A stretch of DNA of 64,000 nt, from the NCBI GenBank assembly GCA_002280725.1, contig NCEM01000022.1:1-64000 (forward strand). The letters run 5' to 3'. This document shows, piece by piece, positions 1 to 8,596 of this stretch; the stretch's first letter is position 1, and each line of letters begins with the position of its first letter. Source of the DNA: Alphaproteobacteria bacterium 32-64-14. GTDB taxonomy: Bacteria > Pseudomonadota > Alphaproteobacteria > Caulobacterales > Hyphomonadaceae. The notes beneath the pieces are model-generated. The model had not been told where the DNA came from. It was given only the letters and a program-made list of their open reading frames with translations, and did not search any database. Both the position numbers and the translations under genes were made by a program.

Positions 1-94
1 GTACCGCTTCGCCATCCCACAAGCTCCAGAATCAATTCTGGAAACTCATGAATCACAGCAAACCAACAAATGGAATCCTGAATGTCGATTGGAC

Positions 95-625
95 CTAGCC
101 CTTGCGCAACCCCGTCATGACCGCTTCCCCCAATCCGCCCAGCGCCTTGCGCAGCGGATTGTCCTTCACAGGCGACAGGCTCCGCACCATCTCGGCCCGC
201 TGCTCGGGCGTCAGCGGGCGGGGGATCACCAGCGCCAGCTGCTTTGGCGGCGCCGTCTGCACGATCTTCAACGACGTGATCTTCGACCCCGACGCAAGGT
301 TCACCCGCTCGAGGATATGGTCTTTTGCATGCTGGATGATCGGCGCCGCCGCCGACGGTGCGCGCAGGTGCAGCACATTGCCCCCCTTGGCGCGTGACAC
401 CCGCAACGGCTCGGTGATCTTGGCCAGCTGCAGCCCGACGATTTCCGTCCAGCGCGACTTCAGCGTTTCCGGCGCCGGCCCGGCGTCTTTCAATATCGGT
501 CGCAGCGCCCGCTGCACCGCCATCCCCATGGGCCGGGCAGGGCGATAGACCGGAACCGTGCGCACTGCGGCAAGCCGCGCCTCGGCCTCCCGCTCCTTCT
601 CGCGTGCTTCCCAGTCGGTGGTCAT
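95..625 (-). CDS. DUF721 (DciA-like) protein
   Basis: A 176-residue protein of the DUF721 family. The recognisable core is at about residues 28-120: PMGMAVQRALRP, then a segment with LKSRWTEIVG, followed by LRAPSAAAPIIQHAKDHIL, the usual order of a short helix, W-containing helix and beta-rich DciA-like fold. DciA proteins help load or retain the replicative helicase DnaB; that role is established for some DUF721 members and inferred here. The ATG overlaps the stop of the upstream small gene by 4 nt, so the two are probably co-transcribed. A DUF721 gene beside mutY is a common alphaproteobacterial arrangement, although here mutY is divergent from it. Confidence 0.85.
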   Translation of the reverse strand: MTTDWEAREKEREAEARLAAVRTVPVYRPARPMGMAVQRALRPILKDAGPAPETLKSRWTEIVGLQLAKITEPLRVSRAKGGNVLHLRAPSAAAPIIQHAKDHILERVNLASGSKITSLKIVQTAPPKQLALVIPRPLTPEQRAEMVRSLSPVKDNPLRKALGGLGEAVMTGLRKG

Positions 626-960
626 GTTTGCGATCGTGCCTTGTCCGCCAGCTTTGCCATCAATTCTTTGACGGCGTCGGGTCCGGCAGCTCGCGCCTCC
701 TGCATTTGCGCCATAAGCTCAGGCGTCATACCGATGCCGATATGCCCAAAAGCTTCTCGCGGAATCGTGGCCAGAAACGTCATGACTTCGGAATCTGTCC
801 CGGCCGAGAAGTGAAGTCTTACACGTGTATCATCAATGCTCGTTTCCTCGGGAGCCTTGAGCCCTGCTTCTACGATACGCCGCTTCACCTCATCGAGATG
901 AGTTCGTAGAATTGCGACATTCGGCTTTGTAGCAGCCATTGCAGATACTCGTGCCTTCAT
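622..960 (-). CDS. conserved hypothetical protein next to mutY
   Basis: About 112 residues if started at the ATG at 960; in-frame ATGs at 969 and 939 are also possible, and none has a strong ribosome binding site. A longer start at 1038 would run into mutY and is less likely. The product is soluble, helical and charged, without signal peptide or membrane segment, and I do not recognise its family. Its last bases overlap the start of the DUF721 gene (ATGA-type coupling), which argues that it is real and translated with it. It is divergent from mutY, with roughly 70 nt between the proposed starts. Confidence 0.6.
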   Translation of the reverse strand: MKARVSAMAATKPNVAILRTHLDEVKRRIVEAGLKAPEETSIDDTRVRLHFSAGTDSEVMTFLATIPREAFGHIGIGMTPELMAQMQEARAAGPDAVKELMAKLADKARSQT

Positions 961-1030
961 CGTCAGCATCCAATCTTGCCACCGAACCCGTTTCGTCGGA
1001 ATGCCCATCGGCAGACCTGTCCCGGATTTC

Positions 1031-2125
1031 ATGGCCACTCACAGCCTCAGGAAGTTGCTCACCGCTGTGGATCGCTGGTACCGGCGGCAGGGGCGGAAGC
1101 TTCCCTGGCGCATTGGGCCCGCCGAGCGCGACGCAGGCGTAACACCCGATCCCTACCTCGTCTGGCTGTCGGAGGTTATGCTCCAGCAGACCACGATTCC
1201 TCACGCCACGCCCTATTTCGAAGCTTTCCGCATCCGCTGGCCCACGGTCCACGCGCTCGCCGCGGCAAGCTGGGACGAAGTCTCCGCGGCCTGGGCGGGC
1301 CTTGGCTATTACAGTCGCGCCCGCAACCTGCACGCCTGTGCAAAAGCCGTGGCGGAGCGCCACGCTTTTCCACAGACCGCCGAAGCCCTCCGCGCGCTCC
1401 CCGGAATCGGCCCCTACACCTCCGCCGCCATCGCTTCGATTGCCTTCGACGAACGCATCGCCCCCGTCGACGGCAATATCGAGCGCGTGGTCTCTCGCCT
1501 CCACGCGATAGGCTCGGACGGCACAGAAGCCGGCTGGCGCGCCGCCAAGCAGGTGATCTCCGCCCGCGCGCAGGAGATGGCCAACGCCCTCCCGCACGAT
1601 CAGCGCGCCGGCGATCTGGCGCAGGCGCTGATGGATCTTGGCGCCACGGTCTGCACCCCGCGCGGACCCAACTGCGCCATGTGCCCTGTCTGGGATTTCT
1701 GCGAGGCGCGAAAGCAGGGCGAGCAGGAACGCTATCCGGTGAAAGCCGAAAAGAAAGCCACGCCCACCCGCCACGGCTCGGCTTTCGTTATCGTGCGCGG
1801 GCCCGAAGTCCTGCTTATCCGCCGCCCACCCTCCGGCCTACTCGGCGGCATGATGATGCCCCTCACCAGCGCGTGGTCAGAGACAAAGGCAGATGATCCG
1901 CTCGCCGAAGCGCCAGGCAAGTTTGATTGGAAACTAGTTGGCGAAGTACGCCACGTCTTCACCCACTTCGCGTTGAAGCTCGATGTCTACCGCGCCGACG
2001 TCGGCGTAAGCACGAAGGTGGAAGGCGAATGGCTGAAGCACGACGACGCACTGGCGGCGCTCCCCACGGTGGGGCGCAAGGCAGTTGCGTTGGGGTTGGG
2101 TGGAGTGAATAGCAGGCGCAACTAG
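1031..2125 (+). CDS. mutY: A/G-specific adenine glycosylase MutY
   Basis: 364 residues. Removes adenine mispaired with 8-oxoguanine in base-excision repair. The catalytic domain shows LPWR (24-27), the catalytic Glu48 in SEVMLQQT, the helix-hairpin-helix LPGIGPYT (123-130) and the catalytic Asp147 in PVDGN. The [4Fe-4S] cluster cysteines C208, C215, C218 and C224 have the exact C-x6-C-x2-C-x5-C spacing. A C-terminal Nudix-like 8-oxoG recognition domain follows (from about residue 250; HVFTHFAL is typical). An upstream ATG at 1001 exists, but MATHSLRKLL at 1031 fits the usual N-terminus and avoids overlap with the divergent gene. Confidence 0.97.
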   Translation: MATHSLRKLLTAVDRWYRRQGRKLPWRIGPAERDAGVTPDPYLVWLSEVMLQQTTIPHATPYFEAFRIRWPTVHALAAASWDEVSAAWAGLGYYSRARNLHACAKAVAERHAFPQTAEALRALPGIGPYTSAAIASIAFDERIAPVDGNIERVVSRLHAIGSDGTEAGWRAAKQVISARAQEMANALPHDQRAGDLAQALMDLGATVCTPRGPNCAMCPVWDFCEARKQGEQERYPVKAEKKATPTRHGSAFVIVRGPEVLLIRRPPSGLLGGMMMPLTSAWSETKADDPLAEAPGKFDWKLVGEVRHVFTHFALKLDVYRADVGVSTKVEGEWLKHDDALAALPTVGRKAVALGLGGVNSRRN

Positions 2126-2166
2126 CCGTGCTCGTCCGTCCCGTCGAACCACGAGCGCGTGCTCAT
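2124..2166. repeat. degenerate copy of dispersed palindromic repeat A
   Basis: Read on the minus strand this is TGAGCACGCGCTCGTGGTTC followed by GACGGGACGGACGAGCACGG. It lines up with the copy at 35228-35275 (TGAGCACGGCCTCGTGGTTC, then GACAGGCTCAGGACGAGGCC), with several changes. It fills the space between the convergent ends of mutY and the small gene at 2182, so it may also act in transcription termination. The match is by eye and the element is diverged, so confidence is moderate. Confidence 0.5.
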
Positions 2167-2181
2167 GAAAAGCAGCGCCTT

Positions 2182-2445
2182 CTAAACCGGCGCCTCAAGC
2201 GCTCGCGCGCGATCCAGCATCACCGCCCGCGTCAGGCCTTCGGGATGGATCACGAACATTTCCGAGCCGCCCGGCCCGCCGCTCAGCGGCAGGAAGATAT
2301 GCGTGGCGACGCGCCGGTAGGCGACGAAGGAAACATTATCCATCGTCTCTTCCTCCGTCTCCACACGGTACGCGCCCGCAGGAATCTCGTGCTCGACTTC
2401 ATCGAGCCGGAAAGGCCGGGTAAATGTGAAGGTCTTCGTGGTCAC
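2182..2445 (-). CDS. small conserved hypothetical protein downstream of HWE kinase
   Basis: 87 residues if read from the GTG at 2445. The open frame extends to 2682 but would then overlap the histidine kinase extensively in another frame, and protein-like composition begins at VTTKTFTFTRPFRLDEV. The product has no signal peptide or membrane segment; motifs such as FTFTRPFRLDEVEHEIPAGAY and FLPLSGG suggest a small beta-rich protein of unknown function. It starts 45 nt after the kinase stop, on the same strand, and is probably in its transcript. The start codon is uncertain because no strong Shine-Dalgarno is seen. Confidence 0.6.
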   Translation of the reverse strand: MTTKTFTFTRPFRLDEVEHEIPAGAYRVETEEETMDNVSFVAYRRVATHIFLPLSGGPGGSEMFVIHPEGLTRAVMLDRARALEAPV

Positions 2446-2489
2446 GCGCGATGTCAGGCAGTCTCCAGTTCGATGGAAGAGGGGAAAGG

Positions 2490-3200
2490 CTAGATGGCCG
2501 GCGCCACAAGCCGGCACACCAGGCCGTCCGTGTCGAAGTCCATATCGGTCTGGCCCCTGAAGGCGAGGCCCAGATTTCGCGAGATCAGCGTCGAGCCAAA
2601 ACCCCGGCGCTTCGGCGCCGAGACCGGCGGCCCGCCATGTTCGCGCCAGACCAGCGTCAGCGCGCCATCCTCCTGCGTCCACACGATCTCGATCCAGCCC
2701 GCGTCTGTCGACAGCGCGCCATACTTCGCAGCGTTCGTCGCCAACTCGTGCAGCGCCAGCGTCAACGCATGGGCGCGGCGTCCATCCAGCGCCACTTCAG
2801 GCCCGGAAATTTTGGCGCGGTCGCCATCGGCGCAGTGCGGCGCCAATGTACTCGTCACCACATCGATCATCGATGCCGCGCGCGTTTCGGAATCGATCAG
2901 CAGCTTCTGCGCAACGGCAAGCGCCAGCAGCCGGGCATTGAAATCCTCGACACTCGCAGCATCCGCATTCCTGAACGTGTGCCGCGCGATCGCCTGCACG
3001 ACCGCAAGCAGGTTCCCGATGCGGTGCTTTAGTTCCTGCGTGATCAGGTCGCGCCGCACATCAGCGCTCGCCGAACTGGCAAGCGCTGCCCGCAACAGGA
3101 TGTTGTCGGCTTCCAGATCGATGGCGAGTTCCGGGGGAAGATACGGCTCGCGACCGGATCGCCTGCGCGGTTCCGCAGCCGTGTTGACCTCGTGCGGCAT
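2490..3200 (-). CDS. HWE-family sensor histidine kinase without a sensory domain
   Basis: 236 residues from the ATG at 3200. The phosphoacceptor region is LKHRIGNLLAVVQAIARH, the ATPase N-box is LALHELATNAAKYGAL and the W-x-E element is LVWREHGG; together these define the HWE/HisKA_2 group common in alphaproteobacteria. The G-box is reduced to GFGSTLISRNLG. Only about 60 residues precede the phosphoacceptor, with no PAS, GAF or membrane segment, so it is a cytosolic, short kinase likely driven by a partner protein. In alphaproteobacteria such kinases often serve the general stress response (PhyR pathway); no phyR is in this window, so that is only a possibility. Confidence 0.85.
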   Translation of the reverse strand: MPHEVNTAAEPRRRSGREPYLPPELAIDLEADNILLRAALASSASADVRRDLITQELKHRIGNLLAVVQAIARHTFRNADAASVEDFNARLLALAVAQKLLIDSETRAASMIDVVTSTLAPHCADGDRAKISGPEVALDGRRAHALTLALHELATNAAKYGALSTDAGWIEIVWTQEDGALTLVWREHGGPPVSAPKRRGFGSTLISRNLGLAFRGQTDMDFDTDGLVCRLVAPAI

Positions 3201-3446
3201 CAGGTTTTCCGGGGTCGGGTGCGCCCAGCGGCTGGAAAGCGCGCCCCGACGATGCCGATGCCCAGACGTTAGCACGGATCGCGCGAGCCTCCTAATGCCG
3301 GCCATCCGCCCGCGCGCACTTTGCGCCATCGCCTCGAATGCGTTCGAACAAAGGCTGCCGCGCGAGAAACAAAAAACGTGCGGCGATTGTTTCGCCAGCA
3401 CGGATACGCCACCTGTTGTCGGCCTCTCCCTGTCAGCGAGCCCGCC

Positions 3447-3770
3447 ATGAGAGACTACAGCTTCCGCTATCTCGACGCGCACGGCCGCACCCAGGCCTCC
3501 GACTATGGCCGCCATATCAACAACGAGGCGGCCATCGCCTTCGGCCACACATGCCTGTCGCGCAGCGATGTCGTGGAAGTGTGGGCCGGCAACAAGCTGG
3601 TCGTCACGCTCAAGGCGGGCCGCGATGCTGCCGCGCCGGTCGTGACCACGGCTCCCGCCGCAGAAGCAGTCACTGGCGATGCGGCCATCCCCATTCGCCG
3701 GCATCCGCCCGCAGTGGTCGGCGCAGTCGTGGTGTCGTTGCCGCCGTGGACGCGCGCACCGATCCGGTAG
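3447..3770 (+). CDS. hypothetical protein divergent from HWE kinase
   Basis: 107 residues from ATG 3447. The N-terminal 60 residues (MRDYSFRYLDAHGRTQ, then a helical stretch and VVEVWAGNKLVVTLKAG) look like a small alpha/beta domain; the rest is Ala/Pro/Val-rich and probably disordered, ending in a weakly hydrophobic segment. The start of the gene overlaps none of its neighbours, and it lies about 250 nt from the divergent kinase. It ends 1 nt before the stop of the convergent acyl-CoA ligase. No function is proposed. Confidence 0.55.
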   Translation: MRDYSFRYLDAHGRTQASDYGRHINNEAAIAFGHTCLSRSDVVEVWAGNKLVVTLKAGRDAAAPVVTTAPAAEAVTGDAAIPIRRHPPAVVGAVVVSLPPWTRAPIR

Positions 3771-3771
3771 C

Positions 3772-5391
3772 CTAGCCGCCGAGCACGCCTGAATACCGCC
3801 CGCGCAACACCTTCTTGTCGATCTTGCCCGTCGCTGTCAGCGGCACGCTCGCGAAGATCACCTTGTCAGGCTTCCACCACTTCACGATGCGCGGTTCGAG
3901 ATAGGCTTGCACCTGATCCTCGTTCAGCGTCTCGCCCTCATGGCATTCAACCACCAGCACCGGCCGCTCTTCCCATTTGGGGTGCGGCACGCCGATCACG
4001 GCGGCGATCTTCACGCCCAGGCATCCCGCCGCGATGTTCTCGAGGTCGATGGAGGAGATCCATTCGCCGCCTGACTTGATCACGTCCTTCTTGCGGTCCG
4101 TGATACGCATGAAACCGGCCGCGTCGATGGTCGCAATGTCGCCCGTGTCGAACCAGCCACTGCCATCGGCTGCGTCCTCGTCCTTCCGGAAATAGCGCTG
4201 GATCGTCCACGGCCCGCGCACCAGCAGCGCGCCAGAGGCCTCGCCGTCCCACGGCAGGTCCGCGCCATCCTCATCCACGATCTTCAGCTCGATGCCGAAC
4301 TGCAGCCGCCCCTGCCGTGTCCAGATCGCCTCGTCCATCGCCTCTTCGCCGGCCTCGGCCAGCTCCGGCGTCGGCGTTGCGATCACGCCTAGCGGGCACG
4401 TCTCCGTCATGCCCCAGATCTGCAGGACGCGAACGCCGTATTGTTTCTTGAATGTCTCCGCCATCGCGCGGGGCACCGCCGATCCGCCGATCACCACGCG
4501 CTGCAGCTTGCCCGGCGTCTGCCCGGCCTTCTCAAGGTAGGAAAGATACATCGTCCAGATCGTCGGCACGCCGCCCGAGAACGTCACGCCCTCGCGCTCG
4601 ATCAACTCCTGCAGGCTCGACCCATCCATCTTGTCACACGGGAACACCAGCTTGCAGCCATTGATCGGCGCCGCAAACGGCAACCCCCACGCGGTCGCGT
4701 GATAGAGCGAGGAGCAGGGCATCACCACATCGAACGCATCGAACCCGAACGCACTTGCAAGGCCAGACGCCATCGCATGCAGCACAACTGCGCGCTGCGA
4801 ATACAGCACGCCCTTGGGATCGCCCGTCGTGCCCGAGGTATAGCAGAGAAACGCCCCGGCATTTTCCTCGACCACAGGCCAATCGATCTTGTCACTCTCG
4901 CGGTCCAGCAGGCAGTCATAACCCACCGCGCCCACCGTGCCCGGCAACAGCCGCGCCTCGTCCGACAGCATCACGAACGACTTCACTGTGGTCAGCTGGG
5001 GGGTGATCCGCTCCACCACGGCAAGGAAATTCCGGTCGAACAGCAGCACCGAACTCTCGGCATGATTGATCGTGTAGACGATCTGCTCGTCGAACAGCCG
5101 CGGGTTCGCCGTGTGCAGCACGGCGCCAATTCCCGGCACGGCATAGAACAGCTCGAAATGCCGGTGCGTATTCCACGCAAGGCTCGACACCCGGTCGCCC
5201 GCCTGCACGCCCAGCCGCTTCAGCGCGTTGGCCGCCTGCGCCGCTCGCTTCAGCGCGCCGGCATAAGTGTAACGAAAGCTCGGCTCATCCACGAGCCGCG
5301 AGACAATCTCGCGCCGCGCGTGCGCCTTCGCCGCGAACTTCAGGATGTCGATGATCTGCAGCGGCGGCGTCTGCATCAGCCCGGCGGTCAT
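3772..5391 (-). CDS. medium/long-chain acyl-CoA ligase (AMP-forming)
   Basis: 539 residues. Activates a fatty acid or related carboxylate to its CoA thioester through an acyl-adenylate. Signature sequences are the phosphate-binding loop [11 protein letters not shown], the adenylate motif [20 protein letters not shown], the hinge [17 protein letters not shown] and the C-terminal catalytic lysine in [11 protein letters not shown]. The overall pattern ([21 protein letters not shown]) resembles AlkK-type medium-chain ligases. The start was set at ATG 5391 because GGGAG lies 5 nt upstream; the ATG at 5460 has no such site. It stands alone, convergent with the gene at 3447. Chain-length preference cannot be read from the sequence. 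Confidence 0.92.
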   Translation of the reverse strand: MTAGLMQTPPLQIIDILKFAAKAHARREIVSRLVDEPSFRYTYAGALKRAAQAANALKRLGVQAGDRVSSLAWNTHRHFELFYAVPGIGAVLHTANPRLFDEQIVYTINHAESSVLLFDRNFLAVVERITPQLTTVKSFVMLSDEARLLPGTVGAVGYDCLLDRESDKIDWPVVEENAGAFLCYTSGTTGDPKGVLYSQRAVVLHAMASGLASAFGFDAFDVVMPCSSLYHATAWGLPFAAPINGCKLVFPCDKMDGSSLQELIEREGVTFSGGVPTIWTMYLSYLEKAGQTPGKLQRVVIGGSAVPRAMAETFKKQYGVRVLQIWGMTETCPLGVIATPTPELAEAGEEAMDEAIWTRQGRLQFGIELKIVDEDGADLPWDGEASGALLVRGPWTIQRYFRKDEDAADGSGWFDTGDIATIDAAGFMRITDRKKDVIKSGGEWISSIDLENIAAGCLGVKIAAVIGVPHPKWEERPVLVVECHEGETLNEDQVQAYLEPRIVKWWKPDKVIFASVPLTATGKIDKKVLRGRYSGVLGG

Positions 5392-5542
5392 GCGTGCTCC
5401 CGTGTGAGAGCGTGCAGGGTAATGCGCCATGCGCGCCGGTGGAAGGGCGCCCGAATGCAATGCGGCCCCGATGGAGATCTTACAATCCCCACCAGGGCCG
5501 TATCCGGCAACGATCGATCAGGCGCTCGGAGGGAGGCGCAGA

Positions 5543-7813
5543 TCAGGTCATCGCCGCCTTCACGGCAGCCGCCGTGATCGGGATATGGCGCAAGCGCGCG
5601 CCACAGGCGTTGAAGATAGCGTTGCCGATCGCCGGACCAACCACCGTCGTCGCCGGCTCGCCAAGCCCCACAGGAACCTCGCTGCTCTCGACGAAACTGA
5701 TGTCGAGCTCCGGCACATCGGCAAGCCGCAGCGGCGTATAGGCGCCAAGGTTCAGCGCCTTCACATTGCCGTTCTCGAATTCCGTGCCCTCATGCAGCGC
5801 GAGCGACAGGCCCCACAGAGCCGCCCCCTGCATCTGCGACAGCGCGCCATCCGGATCGACGATGGTGCCGGCATCGGCAACAAGCGTGAGCTTCTCGACC
5901 TTCACCTTGCCTGTCGCCTTATCGACATTCACGCGCGCGACGCACGCGATCCATGTCGGCATGTCGCGTTCTTGTCCGAACGAGGTTGCAAGGCCGAGGC
6001 CCGTACCCGCAGGCAACGTGCCACCCCAGCCGGCTTTCTCCGCCGCAAGCTTCACGACATTGGCTTGTCGCGATGCGCCGCCGACGGAGTTCGGCGCCGT
6101 GCCCGCGTTCGCGCCCTCGGCCTTCAGCAGGTTGATGCGGAACTGCACAGGATCAGCCTTCACCTTGTGGGCTGCTTCATCCATGAAGCTCTCAAGCGCC
6201 CAGTTGGTGAAGCCCGGCCCGACCGACCGCAGCCAGCCCGGCCTGAACGTCGCATTGGCCAGATCGTTCGAGACAGCCCGCACTTTATGCTTGCCCACTG
6301 AATACCAGTGGTTCGCGCCATTGATGGCGAACGGGTCGTAAGGCTTGTTGTCCTCGCCGGGGGGCATGAACACGGGGATCATCACCTGCGTGGGCCAGCC
6401 GCACGCGACGTGCTGCTCCATGCCGATGACGTTGTTGTCCTTGTCGAACGCCATCCGCATCTTCTGCACGGAAGGCGAGCGCACCGAGTCGAACTTCGAA
6501 TCCGCCTCGCGCGACAGAACCATCTTCACCGGCTTGCCGATGGCCTTGGAGGCAAGTGCTGCGCCCACGGCATAGTCGCCGTTCAGCCTACGGCCAAAGC
6601 CGCCGCCCAGCATGTAGGTCTTCATCACGATGTCGGTCTCGGGCACTTCCAGCGCCGCAGCCAGCCACGGCAGCACAAGGCTCTGCCACTGGTTGCCGGT
6701 GTGGATTTCCCACTTGCCGTCCTTCTCGAAAGCCAGCGCGTTTGTCGGCTCCATGGGGAAATGCAGGGCGGTTGCGGTGGTGTACTCCGCCTCGATCGTC
6801 GTCTTCGCAGACCGGAACGCCGCCGCCGTGTCCGTGGCGCCGGTGGCCAGCACGACCCCCTGCTTGGCGTCCTTGATCAGCTTGCGCCCGTGATCCTGGA
6901 TGTCCTTTTCGGAGACTTCAGTTGTCGGCGTCGCCTGATACTCCAGTATGACTGCCTCGGCCGCCTTCTTCGCCGCCCACCATGTCTCGCCGATCACAAC
7001 GGCCCAGCCGGGCACGGTGTTCGACGGGTCTTTCAGCACGACGGTTTCGAGATAGCCTTTGATCTCCTTGGCGGCGGGGTCCATCACATAGTTGACTTGG
7101 CCGCCATTCCGTGTCGGCGGAATGATGGGATAGCCATAGACCATCCCCTCGACCTTCGCGTCGATGCCGTACTGCGCAGCGCCCGTCGTCTTCGCGACAA
7201 CATCCAGCGACGTCACCGGCTTGCCGATCAGCTTGCGCTGGTCCACCGGTTTGATGCTCAGCGCGTCGATCTCTTCGGGCGTGAACGTCTTGGTCAGCCC
7301 GCCCTTGCGGACGATATCCTTGAACGAGACTTTCTTCCCGCCCGACACGACCTCGCCGTCGGAAATGGTGCACGTCGAAGCCTCGACGCCCAGCGCCGCA
7401 GCGCCCGCTTCGATCATTGCCGCGCGGCCAGCCGCGCCCGCCTTCGAATACAGCGGATAGGACTGCCAGACGGACCATGATCCGCCCGTCACCATCAGCC
7501 CCCACTTCGGATCGCTATCGACGTGGTGGATGCGGACATCCTCCCACTTCGCTTCCAGTTCATCGGCCAGAATTCGCGCCAGCGCCGTGCCGACATGCTG
7601 GCCCATCTCCGCGCGGATCACGTTCACGGTGACGATGCCGTTGTTGTCGATCGAGAACCATTGCGTCGGCTCATAGGCCGGCGCGTCGGATTTCGTGTCC
7701 CCCGTTTCGCACGCAGTGAGGAAGGAGAACGCGACGCCTGTGGCGCCTGCGGCGACAAGAAAGCCACGGCGGGAGAGGGCGGTCAAAACTTCAGACTTGT
7801 TGAGACGTGTCAT
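5543..7813 (-). CDS. Tat-exported molybdopterin-binding hydroxylase large subunit (IorB-like)
   Basis: 756 residues of the xanthine dehydrogenase family, closest in architecture to isoquinoline 1-oxidoreductase beta subunits and membrane-associated aldehyde dehydrogenases. The N-terminus has a twin-arginine signal (SRRGFLVAAG) followed by a hydrophobic stretch ending LTAC, so the mature enzyme is periplasmic and possibly lipid-anchored. Family hallmarks include FPMEPTNALA, YMLGGGFGRR and GLGEPATTVVGPAIGNA near the end, where the catalytic glutamate lies. It follows the iron-sulfur subunit gene by 4 nt and must form one enzyme with it. The substrate (N-heterocycle or aldehyde) is unknown. No XdhC-type cofactor insertion gene is nearby. 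Confidence 0.9.
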   Translation of the reverse strand: MTRLNKSEVLTALSRRGFLVAAGATGVAFSFLTACETGDTKSDAPAYEPTQWFSIDNNGIVTVNVIRAEMGQHVGTALARILADELEAKWEDVRIHHVDSDPKWGLMVTGGSWSVWQSYPLYSKAGAAGRAAMIEAGAAALGVEASTCTISDGEVVSGGKKVSFKDIVRKGGLTKTFTPEEIDALSIKPVDQRKLIGKPVTSLDVVAKTTGAAQYGIDAKVEGMVYGYPIIPPTRNGGQVNYVMDPAAKEIKGYLETVVLKDPSNTVPGWAVVIGETWWAAKKAAEAVILEYQATPTTEVSEKDIQDHGRKLIKDAKQGVVLATGATDTAAAFRSAKTTIEAEYTTATALHFPMEPTNALAFEKDGKWEIHTGNQWQSLVLPWLAAALEVPETDIVMKTYMLGGGFGRRLNGDYAVGAALASKAIGKPVKMVLSREADSKFDSVRSPSVQKMRMAFDKDNNVIGMEQHVACGWPTQVMIPVFMPPGEDNKPYDPFAINGANHWYSVGKHKVRAVSNDLANATFRPGWLRSVGPGFTNWALESFMDEAAHKVKADPVQFRINLLKAEGANAGTAPNSVGGASRQANVVKLAAEKAGWGGTLPAGTGLGLATSFGQERDMPTWIACVARVNVDKATGKVKVEKLTLVADAGTIVDPDGALSQMQGAALWGLSLALHEGTEFENGNVKALNLGAYTPLRLADVPELDISFVESSEVPVGLGEPATTVVGPAIGNAIFNACGARLRHIPITAAAVKAAMT

Positions 7814-7817
7814 GTGA

Positions 7818-8279
7818 TCAGCCCCCCTTCATCGTGGTGGCGGCCTGACGGACAGCGGCGCGGATGCGCGTGTAGGTCATGCAGCGGCACAGGTTGCCGG
7901 TCATCTGCTCGTCGATCTGCGCGTCCGTGATATCCGGATTGTCCTTCAGCACGGCTGCAGCCTGCATGATCTGACCAGATTGGCAGTAGCCGCATTGCGG
8001 CACCTGCAAGTCCTGCCATGCCTTCTGAACCGGATGCTCGCCCTTCGGGTCGAGCCCCTCGATGGTCACGATTTCCAGCCCCTCGGCCGCACTCAACGGC
8101 ATCACACAAGACCGCTGCGCCTTGCCGCCGACATGCACCGTGCACGCCCCGCACATGCCGATGCCGCAACCGAACTTCGTGCCGGTCAGCCCCGCCTCAT
8201 CGCGGATAACCCACAGCAGAGGCGTATCCGGCTCGGCCGTCACCTCCATCTTCTTTCCATTGAGTGTGAAGCTAGTCAT
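7818..8279 (-). CDS. [2Fe-2S] subunit of molybdenum hydroxylase (IorA-like)
   Basis: 153 residues, the usual length for IorA/CoxS small subunits. The plant-type ferredoxin cluster cysteines are in GCGIGMCGACTVHV with the partner cysteine in RSCVMPL, and the second cluster is bound by CGYCQSGQIMQ and GNLCRCMTY. It carries electrons from the molybdenum centre of the large subunit to an acceptor. It has no signal peptide of its own, consistent with co-export on the Tat signal of its partner. The pair has no FAD-binding middle subunit, typical of IorAB enzymes that pass electrons to cytochromes. Confidence 0.93.
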   Translation of the reverse strand: MTSFTLNGKKMEVTAEPDTPLLWVIRDEAGLTGTKFGCGIGMCGACTVHVGGKAQRSCVMPLSAAEGLEIVTIEGLDPKGEHPVQKAWQDLQVPQCGYCQSGQIMQAAAVLKDNPDITDAQIDEQMTGNLCRCMTYTRIRAAVRQAATTMKGG

Positions 8280-8531
8280 GTGCAGGATCCTCCGACCGCC
8301 GACGTTTGGCTGGCGCGGTCAAGCGAACCTGCGCCGCCGTTTGCACGCATGATTGCCTGTTGGCGTTTGCTGTCCAGCGGGTGAAATCTGCAGCAGCGCC
8401 GGGGATATTCCCCGAATTCCGCAAATAACGCAGCACCGAGAAGGCGCTGCACACAGCGCTGTATGTGCGTGCATATAACGGAATTATTTCACGCGAGAAT
8501 CGTTCGCAGCGACCGGCGAGTCGCTGATGCA
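8280..8531. promoter_or_regulatory. region upstream of the iorAB-like operon with inverted repeats
   Basis: A non-coding stretch that should hold the operon promoter. Two short inverted repeats stand out: CGGGGATATTCCCCG at 8400-8414 (6-bp arms, 3-nt centre) and GCGCTGCACACAGCGC at 8444-8459 (6-bp arms, 4-nt centre). Either could be an operator for a dedicated regulator, but no regulator gene is adjacent and no convincing -35/-10 pair was found. Short open frames on the plus strand here look random. Confidence 0.35.
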
Positions 8532-8570
8532 CAAAAGAGAACACCGCCGCCTGAGTATCAGGCGACGGCG
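8532..8570 (-). terminator. rho-independent terminator of the cytochrome c gene
   Basis: On the minus strand the sequence CGCCTGATACTCAGGCGG forms a compact stem with a 3-nt loop, extended by further GC pairs, and is followed by TGTTCTCTTTTG. It begins 27 nt past the stop of the cytochrome c gene at 8597, so it should end that transcript before the molybdenum hydroxylase operon, meaning the two units are separately transcribed. Confidence 0.75.
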
Positions 8571-8596
8571 CTCCACGTGTTCAATTTATTCGATGA